Source: SZUA-22 sp039714835
GTDB taxonomy: Bacteria; Bacteroidota; Ignavibacteria; Ignavibacteriales; Melioribacteraceae
Reading direction: 5' to 3'
DNA: 20,226 nt
Assembly: GCA_039714835.1 (NCBI GenBank)
Contig: JBDLIN010000043.1
Coordinates: forward strand, 1 to 20,226
The notes beneath the pieces were generated by a model, which made no database searches, had not been told where the DNA came from, and worked only from the letters and a program-made list of their open reading frames with translations. Positions 1 through 7,201 of the stretch are shown one piece after another (the stretch's first letter is position 1; each line of letters opens with the position of its first letter). The position numbers and the translations under genes were made by a program.

Positions 1-1920
1 ACAAGTTGCGCGAGAGAAAAAATATTTAATGCAGAATTAATCCAACCTCCAGTGGCTACAATGCAGTTAGGCCCATCTATTTTTCTGTCTGATTCTTATT
101 TTGAAAATATTGATGCAGAAGAGGGAACACCGGTAAGAGTTGAAATAAATAATAAAATCCATGATTTAAGAATTTATAGGAATTTTGAAGAATTACCTAA
201 AGTTGGGTTGCACTATAAATATCGGGATTATTTTGGAATTAACTATAAAGATACTATTCAAATAAGAATTGTAAAAATTAATAATAGGGATACAGAGCTT
301 ACTCCAAAGCCGATCAAATTTATTGTAGAAAACTATTCGGGGGATTTGAATGAATGGAACAATTATGCTTTTGGTGCCCCTCATGGTGATTGTGATAATG
401 AAACTGGCGCTATTGTAAAAATAGTTTCTGAAAAATACGGAATCCCTTCTACAGCTGCGTATGGCTGTCGTCTTTCATATCGTGGAATTTGGTATGACTG
501 TAATCGTCCTTTAATGAAAGAGCCTAAACCATCAGGAAAAGGTGTTATTGGTGAACGTCATTGGAATGAAAAAGCAATGGAAAAATATTCTGTATTTCAA
601 GATAGTGCTTGGTCAAATAGCAAATTGAAATATGGAAAGCGTTTTAAATTATTTACAAGCTTTCATGGACATGACCTGACAGTTAAACTTCCAGATGGCA
701 AGAAAATTCAAAGACCAGTTATTGAAGGTATTGGAAGTGGATTTACAAAAAATGAATTACGTAAAATTAAAAAGTTCTATTACAGAAATAGAGATTCCTA
801 TTATGAAAATCCTCCAGATCTATATTTTGGAAATCTTCCGGAAGATTTAGAATACGAGTATAAAGGTGTAAAACTTAATTTCTTTTACTCTGGACTAGGT
901 ACAAGAACTTATGGAACTTTAAGAAGTGATATGGCAGAACACATTTTACATTTTGAAACTCCAAATTCGATGAGAATAAATCCTGAAATCCAGCCTAAAA
1001 CCGCAAAATTATTGAATGACATTTATCAGTTTGTAAAAGATTCTATTTTTGCACAACAGAAACCGCTAACATTAAAAGCATATAATTATTCAGTACCAAA
1101 AGATTTTAATAAAAAAGCTAACTTAAAAGGAGGAGAGTTTTTATTTGGTGCTCCGGATGGTTTTGGATGGAATTCAGAGCGTCCACAGAATAAAGTTACA
1201 CTTTCTCCATTTGAAATTGATATTTATGAAGTTACTAACAAACAGTATTGTGAGTTTTTGAATAAACAATTTGCTTCAAATGAAATTGAAGTTAATGAAG
1301 GTGAAGTCTTTTGTAAAACTAATTCAAACTTATTGTTCAAAACAAAAAAAGCAATAACGTTTAGTGAAATTGATTTTGATAATAATAAATTTTCTGTTGT
1401 ATCTGACCGTGAATATTTCCCAGTTGTTTTTGTAACATACTACGGTGCTAAAAAGTATGCAGTTTCAAGAGGGGAAAGACTCCCAACTGAAGCTGAATGG
1501 GAGTACGCAGCTTCTTGGGATGGTAAAGAAAAATATTTATTTGGATATAAAGAAAATGAATCAATAGAAAAATATTCAAACTATGAAGATAGCTATGACT
1601 ATTTTGAAAGAGAAAAAGTAATTAAAACAACTCCAGTTGGCTACTACAAAAAATCATCCCCATTTGGTGTTAAAGATATGAGTGGAAATGTGTGGGAATG
1701 GTGTTCCGACTACTATCAATATGATATTCATAAAGTTTATACAGGAAAGAAAGCTGCTAATCCAAAGGTTACAAAAAAATCTACAATGAATGTAATTAAA
1801 GGTGGAGCTTGGAATACTGAGGGTTCTGTTACTTCAACTACTAAAAGGCTTGGAATAAATCCTAATGCTGCTCTGATCAATCTTGGATTTAGGTGTGTGA
1901 AAATGAGTAATAATGAATAA
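1..1920 (+). CDS. N-formylglutamate amidohydrolase-like / SUMF1-like fusion protein (5' partial)
   Basis: The frame is open to the first base (codon 1 = ACA), so the gene begins upstream; a GTG at 52 is an in-frame codon, not a convincing start. Residues below count from that GTG. The middle part carries PHGDCDNETG (110-119), YDCNRP (148-153), FHGHD (204-208) and HFETPN (300-305). This arrangement resembles the zinc-binding motifs of N-formylglutamate amidohydrolases and related zinc carboxypeptidase-like enzymes, a resemblance I infer from motifs alone. Residues about 359-617 form an FGE-sulfatase/SUMF1 (C-type-lectin-like) domain: GGEFLFG, RLPTEAEWEYAA (476-487), DMSGNVWEWCSD (542-553), IKGGAWN, LGFRCVK at the end. 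The two active-site cysteines of true formylglycine-generating enzymes are absent from the stretch after GGAWN, so this domain is probably structural or ligand-binding. The stop overlaps the next start by 8 nt. Real function unknown; a peptide- or amide-hydrolysing role is plausible. Confidence 0.72.
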   Translation, partial: TSCAREKIFNAELIQPPVATMQLGPSIFLSDSYFENIDAEEGTPVRVEINNKIHDLRIYRNFEELPKVGLHYKYRDYFGINYKDTIQIRIVKINNRDTELTPKPIKFIVENYSGDLNEWNNYAFGAPHGDCDNETGAIVKIVSEKYGIPSTAAYGCRLSYRGIWYDCNRPLMKEPKPSGKGVIGERHWNEKAMEKYSVFQDSAWSNSKLKYGKRFKLFTSFHGHDLTVKLPDGKKIQRPVIEGIGSGFTKNELRKIKKFYYRNRDSYYENPPDLYFGNLPEDLEYEYKGVKLNFFYSGLGTRTYGTLRSDMAEHILHFETPNSMRINPEIQPKTAKLLNDIYQFVKDSIFAQQKPLTLKAYNYSVPKDFNKKANLKGGEFLFGAPDGFGWNSERPQNKVTLSPFEIDIYEVTNKQYCEFLNKQFASNEIEVNEGEVFCKTNSNLLFKTKKAITFSEIDFDNNKFSVVSDREYFPVVFVTYYGAKKYAVSRGERLPTEAEWEYAASWDGKEKYLFGYKENESIEKYSNYEDSYDYFEREKVIKTTPVGYYKKSSPFGVKDMSGNVWEWCSDYYQYDIHKVYTGKKAANPKVTKKSTMNVIKGGAWNTEGSVTSTTKRLGINPNAALINLGFRCVKMSNNE

Positions 1921-4048
1921 ACTCTTTTTAAAAATATCGATAATATTAGTATTAGCTGTATGTATACAAGCAAAAGCGGTTTCTGAAAAAGATGTAACTA
2001 CCGCAGCATCTAATTGGCTGTTACAGAATGAGTCCTTTTTGCATTATGGAGAATTTAAATTATCAAGTGAGAGATTCAGTATAGATTCGATTGTCCCAAT
2101 AAATGATTCATCAAATAATTTGGTGATGTATGTCACTAATTTGAAGCCAATTGGTTTTATTCTTTTTTCAACTGATGAAAGACTTAAACCAGTAATCGGA
2201 TATTCATCAGAGAGAAATTTTAATTTCGAGCAGTATTCTGAAGACTATTTCTTTAGTGCTATAATTAATGATCTTAGTGAAAACCTTTATAAGATAAGAA
2301 ACAGCTCTGAAAGAATAGATCAAACTTCAGAAAATGCTTCCAAATGGAATTGTTTATTACAGAACTTATCACCAATGCAGTCATCAATGGAAACAAACGA
2401 GATTTATGGTCCTTTCCTTGAATCTGATTGGGGACAAGGAAAGGTAAACGGAAGACCAGTTTATAATTATTATTCACCAAACCAATGGCCGGCTGGCTGT
2501 GTAGCTACTGCAACAGCTCAAATTCTAAATTATTATAAATGGCCCAAACAAGGAGTGGGGAGTAATAGTTATTCTGACGAAGGGACAAACCACTCTGCAA
2601 ATTTTGGAGAGACATATTATGATTGGGCTAATACACTTGATCAATACGAAACTATTCCTTTTAATATCGACAATCAGAAGGCTGCCGGCTTGTTGTCATA
2701 TCATTGTGCTGTGGCATTAGAAATGGATTTTGAAGAAAATGGTTCTACAGCTAGTACAACAGATGTCCCTTCAATATTACACGATTATTTCAGAGCAAGC
2801 GGACATTATAAAAGTGAGTCATCAACTGGTTTTTGGACAGAGATGAAAAATAATATGCTGGATGAACGTCCGGCAATAATTTCAATCAAAGCATCATCAA
2901 ATAATGCAGGACATGCTGCAGTTGTTGATGGATATTTTGAAACGAATGATTATTATCATGTTAATCCTGGTTGGTATGGCAGTTCAAATGGATGGTATGA
3001 TATCTCTGATTCTTGGTATATGAGTGGATACGATATTGTTGTAGGAGCAGCAAAAGGTATTGTCCCATCTCCGCAAATAAATGAAGCGGAACGTGTTTCA
3101 GAAACAAGCTTCTTAGTTTCTTGGAGTACAAGCAGATACCAAAAAGCTGCTTATTACGAATTACAGCAGGCGCGTTCAATTTCTGGACCTTGGACGTCAG
3201 TATCTAATAATATAACTGATACTACTTTTGCTATAACTGATACTGATTTGAATGCCTATTATTACAAAGTAAGAGCAAACAGAGATAGTATCTGGTGGGA
3301 TTATTCAGAAGTTAAAAAAGTTCAACTTGGAACGGAACGACAAATCACTTTTCAAGTAGATATGACCTATAGAGAATTAGCAGAAGGGGAGAGCATTGTA
3401 ATTCGTGGCAACATACCTCCTTTAGCCGGCAATATTAATAGTGATGCGATGATTGATTCAGATTCCAATAATGTGTATAAATTAAGTCTGAATTTCGATT
3501 ATGACCATGTTGGCAGTACACTCCTATATAGATTCTTTATAGATTCACCAGATGGATTGATCCCCGAAAGTAGCAATAGAGAGCATGTAATTACTATCGA
3601 TCCCGTTCAAGTTTTACCTTTAGTTTACTTTGACAACATAGTTGGTGTCGATGAAGAGATTGCTGATATTCCAAATGATTTTAAACTTGAACAGAATTAC
3701 CCGAATCCATTTAATCCATCAACCACGATCAAATATTTAATACCAACAGTAGAGCGAAACGCTGTTTCGCTCCAAAAAAGTGAGCGATTCAGCGAATCGC
3801 CTGTCCGTCCGACAGGAGGACTCTACAAAGTATCACTGAAAGTCTACGACATTCTTGGAAGGGAAGTAACAACACTTGTAAACAAGCAACAATCAGCTGG
3901 GTCGTATGAAATAACCTTTAATGCAGAAAATATACCAACAGGAATTTATTTTTATCGATTAGAGATTCTAAATGAGTTCAATGGATATTCAGATAAACTA
4001 AATATTGGAGAATTCTCGCAATCAAAATCAATGTTATTATTGAAATAG
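1913..4048 (+). CDS. C10 family (streptopain-type) cysteine peptidase with T9SS sorting domain
   Basis: Exported protease of 711 aa. A signal peptide (about 1-22) is followed by a Spi-type propeptide region (about 23-165) and the C10 catalytic domain (about 166-385). The nucleophile is Cys196 in AGCVATATAQ and the catalytic His is His334 in GHAAVVDGY, followed by the conserved HVNPGWYGSSNGWY stretch. After it come an FnIII-like module (about 388-470), a starch-binding-like beta-sandwich starting RQITFQVDM (about 476-565), and a T9SS sorting domain (590-711, QNYPNPFNPSTTI). Mature protein is expected outside the cell or on its surface; the propeptide would keep it inactive until processed. The start ATG lies inside the stop region of the preceding gene (ATGAATAA), indicating translational coupling. 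The sorting domain is unusually long: about 23 extra residues (614-636) encoded by DNA palindromes, and a second extra stretch near 684-704. Confidence 0.9.
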   Translation: MNKLFLKISIILVLAVCIQAKAVSEKDVTTAASNWLLQNESFLHYGEFKLSSERFSIDSIVPINDSSNNLVMYVTNLKPIGFILFSTDERLKPVIGYSSERNFNFEQYSEDYFFSAIINDLSENLYKIRNSSERIDQTSENASKWNCLLQNLSPMQSSMETNEIYGPFLESDWGQGKVNGRPVYNYYSPNQWPAGCVATATAQILNYYKWPKQGVGSNSYSDEGTNHSANFGETYYDWANTLDQYETIPFNIDNQKAAGLLSYHCAVALEMDFEENGSTASTTDVPSILHDYFRASGHYKSESSTGFWTEMKNNMLDERPAIISIKASSNNAGHAAVVDGYFETNDYYHVNPGWYGSSNGWYDISDSWYMSGYDIVVGAAKGIVPSPQINEAERVSETSFLVSWSTSRYQKAAYYELQQARSISGPWTSVSNNITDTTFAITDTDLNAYYYKVRANRDSIWWDYSEVKKVQLGTERQITFQVDMTYRELAEGESIVIRGNIPPLAGNINSDAMIDSDSNNVYKLSLNFDYDHVGSTLLYRFFIDSPDGLIPESSNREHVITIDPVQVLPLVYFDNIVGVDEEIADIPNDFKLEQNYPNPFNPSTTIKYLIPTVERNAVSLQKSERFSESPVRPTGGLYKVSLKVYDILGREVTTLVNKQQSAGSYEITFNAENIPTGIYFYRLEILNEFNGYSDKLNIGEFSQSKSMLLLK
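3752..3816 (+). repeat. Cluster of three consecutive palindromes inside the peptidase coding region
   Basis: Three perfect inverted repeats lie nearly end to end. Stem 1 is gagcgaaac/gtttcgctc (3752-3760 with 3764-3772, 3-nt loop). Stem 2 is gcgattc/gaatcgc (3784-3790 with 3794-3800, 3-nt loop). Stem 3 is cctgtc/gacagg (3800-3805 with 3811-3816, 5-nt loop). The block is read in frame as residues 614-636, between strand 'TTIKYLIP' and 'YKVSLKVYDILG' of the sorting domain. The other three sorting domains in this window have only about 2-4 residues there. It looks like a REP-type palindromic element tolerated as a surface loop. Confidence 0.75.
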
Positions 4049-4055
4049 AAATTGA

Positions 4056-4093
4056 ATCCCGATAATTCGGGACGAAATCCCGCATGGCGGGAC
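4056..4093. repeat. Pair of related intergenic palindromes
   Basis: Two short hairpins stand side by side 8 bases after the peptidase stop codon: tcccga/tcggga (4057-4062 with 4067-4072, loop TAAT) and tcccgc/gcggga (4078-4083 with 4087-4092, loop ATG). Both fit one pattern, aTCCCGnnnnnnnCGGGAC with 6-7 variable bases, so they look like two members of one dispersed family. The second is followed by an A-run rather than a T-run on the + strand, so they are not typical intrinsic terminators for the peptidase gene, though they could protect the mRNA 3' end. Confidence 0.6.
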
Positions 4094-4144
4094 AAAAAAA
4101 ATGATACTAATTAAATAACTATTAACAAATTAAGGAGATGTACT

Positions 4145-6436
4145 ATGAGAAAAGTACTTTTTAATTTAATCTTAATCGCACTATTTTCGTTACCACTCTT
4201 TGCTCAACCTAGCAATTCAGTTGTAACTGAAATCGATTATTTCAATGCACTCAGATATACAGGTGCAAGAAATACTGCAAGAACACCAGAAGGATATACT
4301 GTTGTAGCTTACGAACCAAGTTTTGATGGTTATACAAGTGGTCAAATTTGGTATGCATATTATAACAAAAGTTTTGGCTCATGGGATATTTCTGAACTTA
4401 GTAGTACTCCAACTGACCAAACTGGTGTGCCAGCCCTTATTGCTGATGATGCGGGATTTATTCATGCTTCTTGGAAAGAGAGAATAACTATGGATTCTGG
4501 TGAAAGACAATTAATGTATTCAAAACTTACATTCACTGATGAATTTTCCTATACATGGTCTACTCCAGAAAGAGCAGATACATTTACGTATAATAATCCT
4601 GGAGTTAATACAATTAACCTCGATTCTGACGAGAACCCATTTATGCTTTATTCTATTTGGAATACTGGTTCTACTTATGATGCAAATATTTATTCTACAA
4701 ATCTAAAAAGCGATGGAACTTGGGAAACAAATAATTTAACTTCAGTTTTTCCTACTCCAAACGTTCTACCTATTGAATGGATGGATGTAAACCTTGCTGC
4801 TGGTAGTGATGGTGAGATGTATGCTGCATGGGAAGACAAGCCTACAGAAGTTGTAAATCAATATGAAATATTGTTCTCACACTATGTCCCTGGTGCTGGT
4901 TGGTCAACACCTGAAATAGTGACACCAATATACGATGGTGTTGGAGTAGATAAATATGATGATGGTTATACTCCTGCGGATGGTGCGGTATCAATTTATG
5001 AAATGGGTCCAGCAGAATATGAATTAGCTGGATACACTACTGTTCTTTACAATGAAACCGCAACCTCTAAATCTATAGTATCTTCATTTAATCCATACTA
5101 TGCTTTTCCTGAAGCAATTCAACAACAGTATCTAACTGATGTAATAAACTTCTTTGGAGTAACTGCAACAGATTCAATTCTACTTGTTGATGATGATAAC
5201 AGATATAACAACGAAGGTGTAGTAAAACAAGCCATCGAAACACTTGGAATTCCATACAGAACTTTCGATTGTGGTGATAATGAGGGAATGGCAACAGATA
5301 TTCCTACCTATTCAAATGATTTATCTGGCAAAAAATTAGTTATCTGGTTTACTGGTGATGAATATTCGAACTTGGCATTTTGGAATATTGCAGATACTCT
5401 TAATGAAGAACTTAAAGCATACTTGGATGATTCAGGTTCTCAACTCTTTGTGGTTGGAAAAAGCTGGATGTATGATAAATACGGTAATGCTCCAGATACT
5501 CTTCATGCCGGTGATTTCGTATATGATTATCTTGGTATAAGTGAATATAATGTCCAGTCATGGACAGATGATGGAAATAAAGGTGTTCCTCAATTAGAGA
5601 AAGTTGATAATACATTGGGAGTTTCAACAGTTGAAACTATTGGCTGGGCTAATAGTGGTACTCGTCAAGGTGTACCTTCAATAGCTACAGACCCATCTTA
5701 CAAACTACATATGGTTTATAAAGATGATTCAGATGGTACAATCAAATATCAGAATTATAGTGAAGGTACTTGGAGTGATGCAATGAGAGTAGATGCTTCA
5801 GCAGATACTGCATTTGTTGATCGTCCAAATATTTCGATTGATTCTAATTATGGCGTATATATTATTTGGAGACAAGAAACAGCAGCAAATATATATAATG
5901 TATTTTATAAAACATCTCCAGATGGTGGTGTAACTTGGAATGATCCTGTTCAACTAAGTACTTCTTCTTATGTAGATGGTGGTGGTACTTCTACATATCG
6001 CGCAACAATAGGTCATAAAGTGCGTCAAGCAATTGATGGTCGCTTTGATGGAGGTGCCGATGTAGTTTGGGTTGAAGCAAGTGAAGCATCTTCAATGGGT
6101 TATTATATTATGTATGGAAATATTCCTTATGTTGGAACAGTAACTGATGTTAAAAACACAAATGAGATCCCAGCTAAATTTGAACTTGGACAAAATTACC
6201 CAAATCCATTCAATCCGAGTACAACATTTAATTTCTCAATACCTAGTAGAGAATATGTTACACTTGCAATCTATAATTCACTCGGAGAAAAAGTTAGTGA
6301 TGTAGTTCGTAAAGATATGCAGGCTGGAACATATGAATTTAATTGGAATGCTAGTAATTTGACTTCTGGTGTTTATTTCGCGAGATTAACTGCAGGAGTA
6401 AATGTACAAGTAAGAAAAGTAATGTTACTGAAATAA
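4145..6436 (+). CDS. T9SS-exported sialidase-like propeller protein with central GATase1-like domain
   Basis: Secreted protein of 763 aa. A signal peptide (1-20, ending LFAQ) precedes repeated propeller-like strands (about 30-265), with 'W..P..' and 'AAWED' segments as in exo-sialidase/BNR proteins. Residues about 285-465 form a separate alpha/beta domain: DSILLVDDDN (343-352), KKLVIWFTGDEYSN (396-409) and LKAYLDDSGSQLFVVG (423-438). This resembles the class I glutamine-amidotransferase-like domains seen in surface proteins of this group. Propeller-like sequence resumes at about 500-660 with an Asp-box SPDGGVTW (591-598). The C-terminus is a T9SS sorting domain (679-763, QNYPNPFNPSTTF ... RKVMLLK). 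A strong aaggag site (4132-4137) supports this start. Catalytic function is unknown; no nucleophile Cys of a real amidotransferase is evident. A hairpin terminator follows. Confidence 0.82.
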   Translation: MRKVLFNLILIALFSLPLFAQPSNSVVTEIDYFNALRYTGARNTARTPEGYTVVAYEPSFDGYTSGQIWYAYYNKSFGSWDISELSSTPTDQTGVPALIADDAGFIHASWKERITMDSGERQLMYSKLTFTDEFSYTWSTPERADTFTYNNPGVNTINLDSDENPFMLYSIWNTGSTYDANIYSTNLKSDGTWETNNLTSVFPTPNVLPIEWMDVNLAAGSDGEMYAAWEDKPTEVVNQYEILFSHYVPGAGWSTPEIVTPIYDGVGVDKYDDGYTPADGAVSIYEMGPAEYELAGYTTVLYNETATSKSIVSSFNPYYAFPEAIQQQYLTDVINFFGVTATDSILLVDDDNRYNNEGVVKQAIETLGIPYRTFDCGDNEGMATDIPTYSNDLSGKKLVIWFTGDEYSNLAFWNIADTLNEELKAYLDDSGSQLFVVGKSWMYDKYGNAPDTLHAGDFVYDYLGISEYNVQSWTDDGNKGVPQLEKVDNTLGVSTVETIGWANSGTRQGVPSIATDPSYKLHMVYKDDSDGTIKYQNYSEGTWSDAMRVDASADTAFVDRPNISIDSNYGVYIIWRQETAANIYNVFYKTSPDGGVTWNDPVQLSTSSYVDGGGTSTYRATIGHKVRQAIDGRFDGGADVVWVEASEASSMGYYIMYGNIPYVGTVTDVKNTNEIPAKFELGQNYPNPFNPSTTFNFSIPSREYVTLAIYNSLGEKVSDVVRKDMQAGTYEFNWNASNLTSGVYFARLTAGVNVQVRKVMLLK

Positions 6437-6481
6437 ACTAGTCTATGGATATCAGATGCTTGATGTTGATTTAAAAGAAGA

Positions 6482-6515
6482 AGACCAATCCCGCAAACGA
6501 GATTGGTCTTTTTTT
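6482..6515 (+). terminator. Rho-independent terminator, probably bidirectional
   Basis: A 9-bp stem agaccaatc/gattggtct (6482-6490 with 6501-6509) is followed by a T-run to 6515 on the + strand. Read on the - strand it is followed by TTCTTCTTTT, so it can also end the convergent regulator gene whose stop is at 6536. Confidence 0.9.
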
Positions 6516-6535
6516 ATATCCTTTAACAAAATCTC

Positions 6536-7084
6536 TTAATGATGTCTTTCATGGTGAACATCAACTATTCTAGCAACTTTTGAAAGTTTTGCCTGAAGAT
6601 TCCTGACTTCCAATTCAAGTTTGTAAATCCTATAAGATTCAATCGATTCTGAACCGCCAAGTAGCCAGTTAATATCACATCCTAATCTCATAAATTTAAT
6701 AAGTATCTTTGATCCGGGCTCACGATTGCCGCTAATGTATTGCTGTAACTGCTGCGGGGAAATATCCATAGCATCAGCTAAAGCTTTTAATGTGTTGTAT
6801 TTCCTCTTAGCAAAAATTCTAATCCTCTCACCGATACCATCTTTTAGCTTATCTTCATTAAATAAATCCAATTCTATTGGATGGCTATCTTTAACAAAAT
6901 TCAACTCATATTGATATGATTCAATAGCAGCCAAAACTGAATTGTAAAGATCATCATCAAAATGTTCATCAGTTTCTAATAAATAGGAGAGAGTTTGCGT
7001 TTTTATCTCAAGCTTATTAGCTATCCAATTGTGACTAATATTAAGTGAGTTTAGCTTATGGTTTATTTCTTCACGTTTACTCAT
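6536..7084 (-). CDS. XRE-type DNA-binding regulator with two helix-turn-helix regions
   Basis: Cytoplasmic protein of 182 aa. The N-terminus (about 5-36, NSLNISHNWIANKLEIKTQTL) looks like a short HTH. A second, clearer XRE HTH covers about 85-142 with TLKALADAMDISPQQLQQYISGNREPGSKIL, then GCDINWLLGG, a signature of CI/Cro-like repressors. Residues about 150-175 are charged and heptad-like, suggesting a dimerising coiled coil, and the protein ends in the His-rich tail HHERHH. It stands alone between T9SS cargo genes, convergent with the propeller gene. No Shine-Dalgarno is visible before the ATG, and a TATACT box lies about 11 bases upstream of it, so the message may have little or no leader. 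Targets are unknown; nearby cargo genes or its own promoter are possible. Confidence 0.8.
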   Translation of the reverse strand: MSKREEINHKLNSLNISHNWIANKLEIKTQTLSYLLETDEHFDDDLYNSVLAAIESYQYELNFVKDSHPIELDLFNEDKLKDGIGERIRIFAKRKYNTLKALADAMDISPQQLQQYISGNREPGSKILIKFMRLGCDINWLLGGSESIESYRIYKLELEVRNLQAKLSKVARIVDVHHERHH

Positions 7085-7153
7085 AAAACTATTAAAGTAT
7101 ATTTTTGATAATTACTTAAAAGAAAAATAATAAAAATTGGAGAATATAAAAAG

Positions 7154-7181
7154 AAAAAGCCCGGTATAACCGGGCTTTTTT
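7154..7181 (-). terminator. Rho-independent terminator after the giant FG-GAP gene
   Basis: Stem agcccggt/accgggct (7158-7165 with 7169-7176) has a 3-nt loop and is flanked by A5 on one side and T6 on the other. It is symmetrical and lies just past the - strand stop at 7202. It could also stop transcripts reading in from the other direction. Confidence 0.9.
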
Positions 7182-7201
7182 GGAGGAGATGTACTTCTAT
7201 A

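Noticed and set aside
4056..4093. The palindrome pair as an intrinsic terminator of the peptidase gene
   Set aside because: Each stem is only 6 bp and an A-run, not a T-run, follows on the + strand.
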